Assembly (NCBI GenBank): GCA_007694935.1
Contig: REES01000097.1
Span: 1-52,323 of the forward strand
Direction: 5' to 3'
Origin: Rhodospirillales bacterium
GTDB lineage: Bacteria > Pseudomonadota > Alphaproteobacteria > Rhodospirillales > Defluviicoccaceae
DNA: 52,323 bases
Below the pieces are notes generated by a model. That model was not told the origin of the DNA. It saw nothing but the letters and a program-made list of their open reading frames with translations, and made no database searches. Shown piece by piece: positions 28,563 to 37,304 of this stretch; positions within the stretch are counted from its first letter, which is position 1; each line of letters begins with the position of its first letter. The translations under genes were made by a program, and so were the position numbers.

Positions 28563-29323
28563 CGCGGCCGATGGCGGAGATGACTTGGCCCGAGGTGGCC
28601 GATGCCGTGGCCGCCGGCGCCACCACCCTGATCCTGCCGCTGGGTGCCAATGAACAGCACGGCCCGCACCTGCCGCTCGGCACCGATAGCTACCGGGCGG
28701 AGGCGCTGGCCGACCGCCTGGCCAGGGTAATACCGAACGCCTTGGTGGCCCCGACACTGCCCATCGGCTGCTCCGACGAGCACCACGGGTTTGCCGGGCT
28801 GCTCGGCCTCGAGCACGACACCCTGGCCGGGGTGATCGTCGATTGTGCCCGCCGGGCAGCGGAATGGGGCGTGCGACACTTGGTCGTGGTCTCGGCCCAT
28901 GGCGGCAACGCTGACGCGTTGGAGATTGCGGCTCTGCGACTGGCCCATGATCTGCCGAACTTGCGGGTGACGGTGCTCGGCGGCGGTACGGCGTTGGCGG
29001 ACGCGGTGCTGGCGGTCGCCGCGGCGGACGGCATTCCGGCGGCGGCGGTCGGTCTGCACGCCGGCGAGGGCGAGACCTCGGAAATGCTGGCTCTTCGACC
29101 GGACCTGGTGCGGATGAACCGCGCCACCGCCGGCTGTCGCGACGGTCTGAAGGACATCATGCCTCGGCTCCGCCGGGACGGCTTGCGGTCGGTCACCTCG
29201 ACCGGGATCCTGGGCGACGCCACCGAGGCCTGCCCGGATCGCGGCCGCCGCTACCTGGAAGCCGAGATCAAGGCTTACCGGGATATCCTGCGGAAGGGAC
29301 CAGCCAGCGGAGGGCTATCCTGA
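28559..29323 (+). CDS. mftE: Mycofactocin peptidase MftE (creatininase family)
   Basis: 254 residues. The creatininase metal site is visible: LGANEQHGPHLPLGTD (E32, H34/H37, D43), VSAHGGNAD (H114) and the acidic GEGETSEM. MftE cleaves the modified MftA after the GMCG stretch to release the crosslinked Val-Tyr-derived core. Both ends overlap the neighbours (ATGA with etfB, TGATG with mftF), so expression is tightly coupled. Confidence 0.94.
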   Translation: MTRPMAEMTWPEVADAVAAGATTLILPLGANEQHGPHLPLGTDSYRAEALADRLARVIPNALVAPTLPIGCSDEHHGFAGLLGLEHDTLAGVIVDCARRAAEWGVRHLVVVSAHGGNADALEIAALRLAHDLPNLRVTVLGGGTALADAVLAVAAADGIPAAAVGLHAGEGETSEMLALRPDLVRMNRATAGCRDGLKDIMPRLRRDGLRSVTSTGILGDATEACPDRGRRYLEAEIKAYRDILRKGPASGGLS

Positions 29324-30855
29324 TGACCGTTGAGGCGACTGCCCTCCTGCTGCATCCGCGCAAGCCGGCTCATGCCCTCGAGCGCCTTCAGCCGGACCGG
29401 AGCTTTCGCTACCGGCTCGCCGGCGGCGTGGACGTGATCAGGCACGATGGCGGCGGCGTGCTGTTCTCGCCGCGGCCGATGACGGCGATCCGCTTGAACG
29501 TGCTCGGGGCCGAGCTTGTGTCCGCCGTGTCCGGTTCGGAAGCCCGAGATCTTGCCGAGATCACCGCCCGCGTGCCGGCACTGTCGCCGCCGGTTGCGGC
29601 CCGGTTCCTGAATGATCTGGCCCGGCGGCGGCTGGTGGTGCGGGAGCCGGGCGTGCCCGTTGTGTGGCCTTCGGTGTCGGTCATCGTGGCGGCGTATTGC
29701 CGCCCGGCCGCCACCCGCGCCTGCGTCCAGTCCCTCCTGGTTCTGGACTATCCCCGCGAGCAGTTGGAGATCCTGGTGGTAGACGATGCCAGCGACCCAC
29801 CGCTCGCCGACGCGCTCGCCGGGCTGCCGGTGCGGTACGTGCGGCTGGACCACAACGTCGGCCAGTCGGCGGCGCGCAACCTGGCGGCAGCCGACGCCGA
29901 AGGCACGCTGCTGGCCTTCACCGACAACGACTGCGTGGCGGCGCCGGGCTGGCTCCGCGACCTGGTGCCCTGGTTCGGCGACCCCGACATCGCTGTGGTG
30001 GGAGGACGGGTGATCGCACCGTCAGTGAAAGGCCGAGTCGCGGCGTTCGAAGCCATGCGCTCGCCGCTCGACATGGGCTCGACGACCGGTGCCGTCGGCC
30101 CGGGCGAAGCGGTCGCCTACCTCCCGACCTGCAACCTGATCGTCGGTCGCGATGCCTTCTTGGCTGTTGGCGGTTTCTCAGCCGATATGCGCGTCGGAGA
30201 AGACGTGGACTTCGTCTGGCGGCTGGCAGAGCAAGGCCACCGGGGCCACTACGCCAGCGTCGCCGGCATCATCCATGAGCATCGCACCCGGCCAGGCGAC
30301 CTGCTGCGCCGCCGGGTCGACTATGGCGCCTCCGAGGCCGACCTGCAGCAACGTCACCCCGAGAACGGCCGGGTGATGCATGTGCCACGGGTCGCACTGG
30401 TTGGGCTGGCGGCCTTGGCCGCACTGCCGGTCGCCTGGCCGGCGGCGGCGGGCCTGCTGTTGCTCGCTGCGGCACTGGTCTCGGCGGAAGCGGCAATGAA
30501 GTGGCGTCGCGTGCAGCGGCTACGCTTGCCGGTGCCGCGGGCTCGGCTGGCGCGATCCATCGCCCGGGAGCATGGGGCTTCCCTGTACCACTTCGGCCAT
30601 GACGTCACCCGCTACTATGGCGTCCCGCTGGTGGGACTTGCCATGCTCTGGCCGCCGCTGCTGACGGTGTCGGCGGTGCTGATGCTGCTGCCGCCATTGT
30701 GCGACCACCGCCGGCAGCAGCCGGCCTTGTCGCTGCCGGTGTTCATTGGTCTCTACTGGCTGGAAATGACTGCCTACCAGATCGGCGTCTGGCGCGGCTG
30801 CCTCGCGCGCCGATGCTATCGTCCCTTGCTGCCGCGCATCCGGTGGCGAAACTGA
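29323..30855 (+). CDS. mftF: Mycofactocin glycosyltransferase MftF
   Basis: 510 residues. A 110-residue N-terminal region precedes a GT2 domain starting VSVIVAAYCRP, with VVDDASDPP (DD at 154-155), FTDNDC and GEDVDFVWRL. The C-terminal part has hydrophobic helices at about 357-390 and 435-485, so it is membrane-associated. MftF adds beta-1,4-glucose units to premycofactocin, and the adjacent MftM then methylates the chain. It is the last gene before the small mftA, with a 112-base gap. Confidence 0.93.
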   Translation: MTVEATALLLHPRKPAHALERLQPDRSFRYRLAGGVDVIRHDGGGVLFSPRPMTAIRLNVLGAELVSAVSGSEARDLAEITARVPALSPPVAARFLNDLARRRLVVREPGVPVVWPSVSVIVAAYCRPAATRACVQSLLVLDYPREQLEILVVDDASDPPLADALAGLPVRYVRLDHNVGQSAARNLAAADAEGTLLAFTDNDCVAAPGWLRDLVPWFGDPDIAVVGGRVIAPSVKGRVAAFEAMRSPLDMGSTTGAVGPGEAVAYLPTCNLIVGRDAFLAVGGFSADMRVGEDVDFVWRLAEQGHRGHYASVAGIIHEHRTRPGDLLRRRVDYGASEADLQQRHPENGRVMHVPRVALVGLAALAALPVAWPAAAGLLLLAAALVSAEAAMKWRRVQRLRLPVPRARLARSIAREHGASLYHFGHDVTRYYGVPLVGLAMLWPPLLTVSAVLMLLPPLCDHRRQQPALSLPVFIGLYWLEMTAYQIGVWRGCLARRCYRPLLPRIRWRN

Positions 30856-30967
30856 GACCGTGGATCCAAACCATGGTCCGGCAACCCGAGTCCCGCCCGC
30901 GACGCTTCGGCAGGGCAGGCCGTGATCGAGACCGAAGCACCCTGAACGAAAAAGGAGACAAACAATC

Positions 30968-31150
30968 ATGTTGATCGAGAACCCCAGTGCCGCAGTCGCC
31001 GATGCCACCACGGCGGACGACGCTACGTCCCCGATGTCGCCGGTTGCGCGCGTCCCTGCCCAGAGAGAGCCGGCGGAAGCGCAGCCCCGCATCCTTGACG
31101 ACGTGGTGATCGAGGAAGTCAGCATCGACGGGATGTGCGGCGTGTACTGA
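30968..31150 (+). CDS. mftA: Mycofactocin precursor peptide MftA
   Basis: 60 residues with an AAAGGAGA ribosome site. The C-terminus VIEEVSIDGMCGVY is the invariant MftA signature; the last Val-Tyr becomes the redox cofactor core after MftC, MftE and later steps. Actinobacterial MftA is only about 30 residues, so the N-terminal half here (rich in Ala, Thr, Asp and Pro) is an unusual extension. It lies near the end of the cluster rather than at its head, and a hairpin directly follows the gene. Confidence 0.96.
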   Translation: MLIENPSAAVADATTADDATSPMSPVARVPAQREPAEAQPRILDDVVIEEVSIDGMCGVY

Positions 31151-31173
31151 GGAGGCGCACAAGCCGGACCGAG

Positions 31174-31189
31174 CCCCGCTTCGGCGGGG
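31174..31189 (+). terminator. UUCG-loop hairpin after mftA
   Basis: CCCCGC-TTCG-GCGGGG is a perfect six-pair stem with the exceptionally stable UUCG tetraloop, starting 24 bases after the mftA stop. No U-run follows. It probably protects the mftA mRNA or partly stops transcription, so that the precursor is made in excess of the SDR and MftB encoded downstream. Confidence 0.6.
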
Positions 31190-31240
31190 TGACGGCCCCA
31201 AGGCTCTCCGGCATGGTACGGCTGACGAAGGATCACTCAC

Positions 31241-32050
31241 TTGGGCAAGCTTGACGGCAAGGTCGCCCTGATAACTGGCGCCGCCCGCGGCCAGGGCCGG
31301 GAGCACGCCGTTACCATGGCGCGCGAGGGTGCGGATATCGCCGCCCTGGATATCTGCCGGGACCTGCCCTACCCGCGCTACTCCCTCGCCAAACCGGAGG
31401 ACATGACCGAGACGGCAGGTCTGGTCCGCCAACTGGGCCGGCGCATCCTGCCGTTGGAGGTGGACGTCCGCTCCGCGGCGGAGATGGAGGCGGCGGTCGC
31501 CGAGACCATGGCCGAGTTCGGCCAGATCGATATCCTGGTGTGCAACGCCGGCATCGCCGACATGGCCCTCACCTGGGACATCACCGAAGACTGGTGGGAC
31601 GCCATGATCGACATCAACCTCAAGGGGTACTGGCTGGCGGTGAAGTACGTCGTGCCGCACATGCTGGCGCGCAACCAGGGCGGGCGCATCATCATGACGT
31701 CGTCGGTGGCCGGGCTCCGGGGCGATCCGGGCATGGCGCACTACTGTGCCTCCAAGTGGGGCGTGGTCGGACTGGCCAAATCCCTGGCACAGGAACTGTC
31801 GCCGTACAGCATTACCGTGAACACGCTGCACCCGACTGCGGTCAACACCGATATCATCGCCGGCATGGCCAAGGCGTCGGCCATGGCGACCGAAGATCTG
31901 GTAAACTTCATTCATGCCGGGCATGCATTACCAGTGAAGCTGATTGAGGCTGCCGACGTGGCCAATGCGGCGCTTTGGCTCGCTTCCGACGACGGTCGTT
32001 ATATCACCGGCCACACCCTGAAGATCGATGCGGGGAGGATGCTCAAGTGA
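31241..32050 (+). CDS. Mycofactocin-coupled SDR family oxidoreductase
   Basis: 269 residues. The start is a TTG at 31241 (AAGGAT lies upstream and no in-frame ATG is near), giving GKLDGKVALITGAARGQGR. The NAD motif TGAARGQG, the insert DLPYPRYSLAKPEDMTE, and the active site SSVAG then HYCASKWG are present. That insert after the first beta-strands is characteristic of SDRs with non-exchangeable NAD that depend on mycofactocin. It would oxidise an alcohol and pass electrons to mycofactocin. It sits between mftA and mftB. Confidence 0.92.
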   Translation: MGKLDGKVALITGAARGQGREHAVTMAREGADIAALDICRDLPYPRYSLAKPEDMTETAGLVRQLGRRILPLEVDVRSAAEMEAAVAETMAEFGQIDILVCNAGIADMALTWDITEDWWDAMIDINLKGYWLAVKYVVPHMLARNQGGRIIMTSSVAGLRGDPGMAHYCASKWGVVGLAKSLAQELSPYSITVNTLHPTAVNTDIIAGMAKASAMATEDLVNFIHAGHALPVKLIEAADVANAALWLASDDGRYITGHTLKIDAGRMLK

Positions 32051-32322
32051 ACACGAAGACGTTTTACAAGCTCGCCGACAACGTCTCGATCCGGCCGGAA
32101 CGGTTCGGCGCACTGGTCTACAACTACGACAATCGCCGGCTCTGCTTCGTCCACTCGCACCTGGTGGCCGATTTCGTGGCAGGGCTGGATGGGGCCCGCC
32201 CGCTGGCCGAGATGGTGGAGGCGTTCATGGCGGGACGCGGTCTGGCCGATGCGGCGGGCGCCAGCGTGCTGCGCGCCGTTTCCCAGCTTGAGCAGATGGG
32301 GGTGGTCCGTGCCGTCAGGTAG
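32047..32322 (+). CDS. mftB: Mycofactocin chaperone MftB
   Basis: 91 residues from a GTG overlapping the SDR stop (GTGA). The fold is a PqqD-like RiPP recognition element: FYKLADNVSIRPERFGALVY, then NYDNRRLCFVHSHLVADFV, and a helical tail. MftB binds the MftA leader and delivers it to MftC. It is the last biosynthetic gene and is far from mftC, unlike the compact mftABC order in mycobacteria. Confidence 0.92.
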   Translation: MNTKTFYKLADNVSIRPERFGALVYNYDNRRLCFVHSHLVADFVAGLDGARPLAEMVEAFMAGRGLADAAGASVLRAVSQLEQMGVVRAVR

Positions 32323-32448
32323 CGGGCCGCATGCGCTGCGGTGGTGGCGACGCCGGCGAAGCCGGCGAGGGGCCGTGCCAGTGCCGGGTCGGTGCGAGCG
32401 CAAGGAGGTTGGACCTGGCCCGTCCGTTATCATAAGCTGGACGCCGTG

Positions 32449-33639
32449 ATGTTGCCGCAGGTCAACGTGAACGGCCGGCCCGGTGACGACCTTCGGGTCG
32501 GGGCGTCCGAAGCACCGACAGCGGAAGAGGCAGTCGCCGAGGTCCGGGCCGCCTTTGCCGACGTTCTTGACGGCTGCGTCATCTTCTTTTCCTCGGTGCG
32601 CTACGACCGTGCCGCCCTGGCCGCGGCCCTCACACGCAGCTTCGCCGGCGCCCGAGTGGTGGGGTGCAGCACCGCCGGCGAGATCGCCCCGGCAGGGTAC
32701 CGGCGTGGGTCGATGGTGGCGGTCCACCTGCCCGCCGGCGAGTTCGCCACGGTGGCCATGGTGGTGGAGAATTTGTCGGCATTCTCGCCGGCCGAAAGCC
32801 AGCAGCGGGCACGCCAGGCCGTCGCCACCCTGCGCGAGAGGGCGCCATCGCCGATCCCGGGTCACACCTTCGGCCTGGTGCTGATCGACGGACTGTCGCG
32901 CCAGGAGGAATGGGTGGTGAGCACCCTCAGCAGCGCGCTCGGCGACATCCCGCTGTTCGGCGGGTCGGCCGGTGACGACCTTGCGTTCCATGATACCTAT
33001 GTCTGTACCGACGGCCGCTTCTGGCGGGATTCTGCGGTCCTGCTGCTGGTCAATACGTCGGCGCCGTTCCAGGTGTTCCGGACCCAGCACTTCGTTCACA
33101 CCGATCGCAAGATGGTGGTGACGGCGGCGGACCCGACGGCCCGACGGGTGATGGAGATCAACGGCGAGTCGGCGGCCCGGGAGTATGCCCGGCTGGTCGG
33201 GCTTGAGGTCGGCCACCTGACCCCCATGGCCTTCGCCGCCAATCCGGTGGTGGTCAAGGTGGGCGGCCTGTACTACGTGCGCTCGATCCAGAAGGTGAAT
33301 CCGGACGAAAGCCTCACCTTCTTCTGCGCCATCGACGAAGGCATCGTGCTGACCGTGGCCGAAGGCCTCGACATCGTCGAGAACCTTCGTGAGGCGCTGG
33401 CAGGCGTGCGCCGGCAGGTGGGGGAGCCCCGCCTGATCATCGGCTGCGACTGCGTCCTGCGCCGGCTGGAGGTGGAACGGAAGGCGTTGAGCGGCCCGGT
33501 CTCCCGCCTGCTGGCCGCCAGCCGGGTGGTGGGCTTCTCCACTTACGGGGAGCAGTTCAATGCCATGCACGTCAACCAGACCTTCACCGGTGTCGCCATC
33601 GGCGCCCGCAGTGGCGGCAGCGGCGCGGACGGTTCGTGA
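32449..33639 (+). CDS. FIST domain sensor protein
   Basis: 396 residues from the ATG at 32449; an AAGGAGG about 45 bases upstream has no in-frame start nearby, so a GTG one codon earlier is the main alternative. Segments VIFFSSVRYDRAALAAALTR, VVGCSTAGEIAP and IPLFGGSAGDDLAFHDT define FIST_N, and the C-terminal GFSTYGEQFNAMHVNQTFT defines FIST_C. FIST domains are thought to bind small ligands and feed signalling proteins. Its stop overlaps the kinase start (TGATG), so it is likely the ligand sensor for that kinase. Confidence 0.9.
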   Translation: MLPQVNVNGRPGDDLRVGASEAPTAEEAVAEVRAAFADVLDGCVIFFSSVRYDRAALAAALTRSFAGARVVGCSTAGEIAPAGYRRGSMVAVHLPAGEFATVAMVVENLSAFSPAESQQRARQAVATLRERAPSPIPGHTFGLVLIDGLSRQEEWVVSTLSSALGDIPLFGGSAGDDLAFHDTYVCTDGRFWRDSAVLLLVNTSAPFQVFRTQHFVHTDRKMVVTAADPTARRVMEINGESAAREYARLVGLEVGHLTPMAFAANPVVVKVGGLYYVRSIQKVNPDESLTFFCAIDEGIVLTVAEGLDIVENLREALAGVRRQVGEPRLIIGCDCVLRRLEVERKALSGPVSRLLAASRVVGFSTYGEQFNAMHVNQTFTGVAIGARSGGSGADGS

Positions 33640-36353
33640 TGGCAGCCGAACCCGATCGGGGCACGGTGGGTCTGGTCCGCACCGACGATGCCGCCCGGAT
33701 TGCCGAACTGGAGAAGGAGAACCTGAAGCTTCGCAAGATCACCCGGGCGCTGATGGACCGGGTGGAACGGAGCATGGACGCCCAGGGCTCGGCATTCTCC
33801 ATGTTCCAGACCTCGGTGATGCTGGGCCAAGTGGTGCGCGACCGCACCGCCGCTCTGGCCGAGGTGTTGTCCGACCTGGAGGCGTCGAACCGGGCCATGG
33901 TCCGGGCCCGTGACGAGGCCGAGACCGCCAAGGGCCGGCTCAGCGACGCGATCGAGAGCGTGTCCCAGGCGTTCGCCCTGTTCGATGCCGACGACCGCAT
34001 GGTGCTCGCCAACAGCAAATATCAGGCGTTGTGGGAGCCGCTCGGGGTGATGATCGCGCCCGGCACCTCCTTCCCGGATATCGCCCGGCTGACCGTGGAA
34101 CGCGGTCTGGTCAACGTCGAGGTGGACGCCCGCGAGGCCTGGGTGGCCCGCCGGATCGCCAGCCATCGCGAGCCCAAGGGTGCCCAGATATACCCGCTGG
34201 CGGACGGCCGCTGGGTGCAGATCAACGAACGCCGCACCCGGGACGGCGGCGTGGTCTCCGTCTACACCGACATCACCGACCTCAAGCTGAGGGAGGCGGA
34301 ACAGCGCGAACAGGAACTGGCACAGAAATCCCGGCTGTTGCAGTCCACCTTGGACAACCTCTCCCAAGGCGTGGCGGTGTTCGACCATGACCAGCGACTG
34401 GTGGCCTGGAACCGCCGCTTCTTCGACCTGTGGGGCATGCCGGCGGACCTGGCCCAGGAGGGCGCGCCACTCGAGGCCTTCTTGCTGGTGGCGGCCTCCC
34501 GCGGCGAGTACGGCCAGGGCGACCCTGCACACCAGGCGCGGGAACAACGCAACATCCTGCTCCGGACGCTGCCGTCGTACTGGGAGCGCCGGCTGGACGA
34601 CGGCCGGGTGCTGGAGATGCATCACCATCTGATGCCGGACGGCGGCTTCGTCTCTGCCTATACCGACATCACCGGGCGCACCCGGGCAGCGGAGGCACTG
34701 CGGGACAGCGAACGCCGCATCCGCCTGATCACCGATGCCATGCCCGCGTTGATCGCCTATGTGGACGCCGACCTCACCTACACCTTCACCAACCTTGCGT
34801 TCGAGGCCTGGTTCGGCCGGTCCCGTGACGCCATCAACGGCGTCGCCGTCCGCACCGTTCAGGGCGAGACCCAGTTTCAGCGGCTCAAGCCGTACATCGA
34901 CCAGGCCATGGCCGGGCACACGGTGGCGTTCGAGATCGAGGAGCCGCGTGGTGACGGCACCCTCCGGATCGCCCGCAAGAGCTACATCCCGCACCTGGAT
35001 GGGGTGGGGACGGTGATCGGCTTTTTCGTGCTCACCCATGACATCACCGAGGAACGGGCGGCCGAACAGGCGCTCCGTGACGCGTACGAAACGCTGGAAC
35101 GCCGGGTGGAGGAACGCACCGCGGCCCTGACCGAGCTCAACCGGCAACTGTCGCAGGAGATTGCCGAGCGCCGGGCGGTGGAGGAAGCGCTGCGGGCGGC
35201 CAAGACCGATGCGGAACGGGCCAACCTCTCCAAGACCAAGTTCCTGGCCGCGGCCAGCCATGACCTGTTGCAGCCGCTCAATGCCGCCCGCCTGTTCAGC
35301 ACGGCGCTTCTGGAGAAGCGCCTGTCACTGCCCAACCGCACCATCGCCCACAGCATCGACAAGGCCCTGGGCTCCGTGCACACCCTGCTCAATGCCCTGT
35401 TGGACATCTCCAAGCTGGACGCAGGTGCGATGCAAGCGGAGCCGTCGGCTTTCCTGCTGGACAGCCTGCTAAGCGAACTGGCGGCAGAGTACGGGGGGGT
35501 GGCGGCGGCGCGCGGGCTGCGCTTCCGCTACGTCCCCCCCCGCACCGCCGTGGACAGCGATCCCAGGCTGCTGCAGCGCATCGTCCGGAACTTCCTCAGC
35601 AATGCCATCCGCTACACCGAATCCGGGCAGGTGATGCTGGGCTGCCGGCGGCGGGGTACGGGCCTGGAGATCGGGGTGTGGGACACCGGACCCGGCATCG
35701 CCGCCGACAAGCTTGAGCTCATCTTCGAAGAGTTCCGGCAGATCGACCCGGGCTCGCCCGGTGGCCGGGAACGGGGCCTGGGCCTGGGCCTCGCCATCGT
35801 CGAGCGGGTGGCCCGGGTGCTGGGCCATCCGGTGCACGTGCGCTCGGAACCCGGCCGGGGGTCGGTGTTCAGCGTTACCGTGCCGCTGGCGCGCGGCGTC
35901 GAGGCGCCACTCCCGCCGCCCGTGGTGACGGTGCGCGGGGTGACGGTGGGCGCCCGGGTGCTGGTGGTGGATGACGAGCCGGACATCTGCCAGGGTATGG
36001 AAGCGCTGCTGGGCGGCTGGTCCTGCCGGGTGGTCTCAGCCGGATCGGCCGACGAAGCGCTTCAGCACTTGGCGGCGGGCGGGGTGCGCCCCGACCTGAT
36101 CATCGCCGACTATCACCTCCGGGATGGCGCCACCGGCGTGGACGCGATCGAACAGGTGCGCGCAGCCACCGGCTGGCGCATGCCGGCGCTGCTGATCACC
36201 GCCGACCATTCCACCCACCTGCACCGGGAGGCCGCCGCGCGCGGCTACCCCCTGCTCAACAAGCCGGTGAAGCCGGCCCAACTGCGCGCGTTGGTCACTC
36301 ATCTCCTCGGGCAGGCTGGACCGTCGCTGGTTCCGGCCGGCGAAGCCGGCTGA
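33639..36353 (+). CDS. PAS-containing hybrid histidine kinase with C-terminal receiver
   Basis: 904 residues, no membrane segments. An N-terminal coiled coil (LEKENLKLRKITRALMDRVE) is followed by three PAS domains (about 105-220, 235-350, 362-480) and a second coiled coil. The HisKA domain has H541 in AAASHDLLQPL, the HATPase has FLSNAIRY and GLGLGLAIVERV, and the receiver has Asp824 in LIIADYHLRDG. The NahK/ErcS' group has this layout, and some members control alcohol oxidation in Pseudomonas (from memory). It probably phosphorylates the adjacent LuxR-type regulator in response to the FIST protein. Confidence 0.92.
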   Translation: MAAEPDRGTVGLVRTDDAARIAELEKENLKLRKITRALMDRVERSMDAQGSAFSMFQTSVMLGQVVRDRTAALAEVLSDLEASNRAMVRARDEAETAKGRLSDAIESVSQAFALFDADDRMVLANSKYQALWEPLGVMIAPGTSFPDIARLTVERGLVNVEVDAREAWVARRIASHREPKGAQIYPLADGRWVQINERRTRDGGVVSVYTDITDLKLREAEQREQELAQKSRLLQSTLDNLSQGVAVFDHDQRLVAWNRRFFDLWGMPADLAQEGAPLEAFLLVAASRGEYGQGDPAHQAREQRNILLRTLPSYWERRLDDGRVLEMHHHLMPDGGFVSAYTDITGRTRAAEALRDSERRIRLITDAMPALIAYVDADLTYTFTNLAFEAWFGRSRDAINGVAVRTVQGETQFQRLKPYIDQAMAGHTVAFEIEEPRGDGTLRIARKSYIPHLDGVGTVIGFFVLTHDITEERAAEQALRDAYETLERRVEERTAALTELNRQLSQEIAERRAVEEALRAAKTDAERANLSKTKFLAAASHDLLQPLNAARLFSTALLEKRLSLPNRTIAHSIDKALGSVHTLLNALLDISKLDAGAMQAEPSAFLLDSLLSELAAEYGGVAAARGLRFRYVPPRTAVDSDPRLLQRIVRNFLSNAIRYTESGQVMLGCRRRGTGLEIGVWDTGPGIAADKLELIFEEFRQIDPGSPGGRERGLGLGLAIVERVARVLGHPVHVRSEPGRGSVFSVTVPLARGVEAPLPPPVVTVRGVTVGARVLVVDDEPDICQGMEALLGGWSCRVVSAGSADEALQHLAAGGVRPDLIIADYHLRDGATGVDAIEQVRAATGWRMPALLITADHSTHLHREAAARGYPLLNKPVKPAQLRALVTHLLGQAGPSLVPAGEAG

Positions 36354-36987
36354 AGTCGACGCTGCCGGCGGCGACGATGGCCTGGGTCCGGGAGCGCAGG
36401 TGCAGCTTGCGCAACAGCGCCGACACGTGGGTCTTGACCGTGGGCTCCGCCAGGCTGAGAGCGCGGGCGATCTCCTTGTTGGAGAGGCCGCGGGCGAGGT
36501 GCTCCAGCACCTGGAGCTGCTTGCGGGTGAGCGTGGCCAAGCCGGCGGGCCCGATCCGGCCATCGGCGGCAAAGTCATCGAGGGCATTGCCGCCGCGGAC
36601 CACATCCCCCGGCACGTAGACCCCGCCGGCCAGGACCATCTTCAGCGCGGTGATCATGGTGGCCCGCGAAGCCGATTTGGGCAGGTAGCCCACGGCGCCG
36701 GCGCGGAGCGCTTCCAGCACGGTGCGCCGTTCCGCGGTGGCCGACACCACCACCACCGGGATAGCCGGGGCGGCGTGTCGCAGCAGGCCCAGGCCGGTGA
36801 GCCCCTCGGCACCGGGCATGGTCAGGTCCAGGAGGATCAGGTCGAGGTCCGGCACGTCCCGGACCGCGGCGAAGGCGTCATCAAAGCTGGCCGCATCCAG
36901 GCAGACCGCATCCGCGCTCATCTCGGCGACGACGGAGGACAGAGCCTCGCGAAACAAAGGATGATCGTCTGCGATCAACACCCGCAT
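36295..36987 (-). CDS. NarL/LuxR-family response regulator
   Basis: 230 residues. The receiver has D54 in LILLDLTMPG and a conserved Lys in GYLPKSA. The C-terminal LuxR helix-turn-helix is LTRKQLQVLEHLARGLSNKE, then IARALSLAEPTVKTHVSALL. Its 3' end overlaps the convergent kinase gene by 59 bases on the opposite strand. It is the likely output of the FIST/kinase system and may activate the dehydrogenase and mft promoters, similar to AgmR/ErbR in ethanol oxidation (inference). Confidence 0.92.
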   Translation of the reverse strand: MRVLIADDHPLFREALSSVVAEMSADAVCLDAASFDDAFAAVRDVPDLDLILLDLTMPGAEGLTGLGLLRHAAPAIPVVVVSATAERRTVLEALRAGAVGYLPKSASRATMITALKMVLAGGVYVPGDVVRGGNALDDFAADGRIGPAGLATLTRKQLQVLEHLARGLSNKEIARALSLAEPTVKTHVSALLRKLHLRSRTQAIVAAGSVDFSRLRRPEPATVQPARGDE

Positions 36988-37304
36988 GCGGTTACCGCAA
37001 TCCTGTTGGACCTTCCCCGCGCGTTTCTTGATTACGATAATTCATGTAGTAATAGCGGTTCCGGCCACCGACGATCAAGGCAGCGTATGCATCCGTCGGC
37101 ACAAAAAGATGCCGCGCCAAGGCAACCCGGCATGACGGCACAGGTCTGCCCGGGAACATAGCTGTTTGGTCCTGAGCGATCCACCACGCGCCGCCGCCCG
37201 CATCGCTCGAGGCCTGCCCGGCCACCAACTCCGCCACCTCGGCGCCCCCCCCCGGCCTGAGGGCTCGAACCGGAGCGGGGTCGCGCCCGGGAACGCTTAC
37301 GCTG
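36988..37304. other. Intergenic region upstream of the response regulator
   Basis: No convincing gene is seen. A minus-strand frame (36992-37396) is open but overlaps DUF2283 and shows no family features. The AT-richer patch at 37020-37060 probably contains the promoter of the response regulator; no dyad operator could be assigned. Confidence 0.4.

Noticed and set aside
37260-37300. tRNA-like GGCTCGAACCGG segment
   Set aside because: Isolated T-loop-like word; no acceptor, D or anticodon arms can be folded around it.
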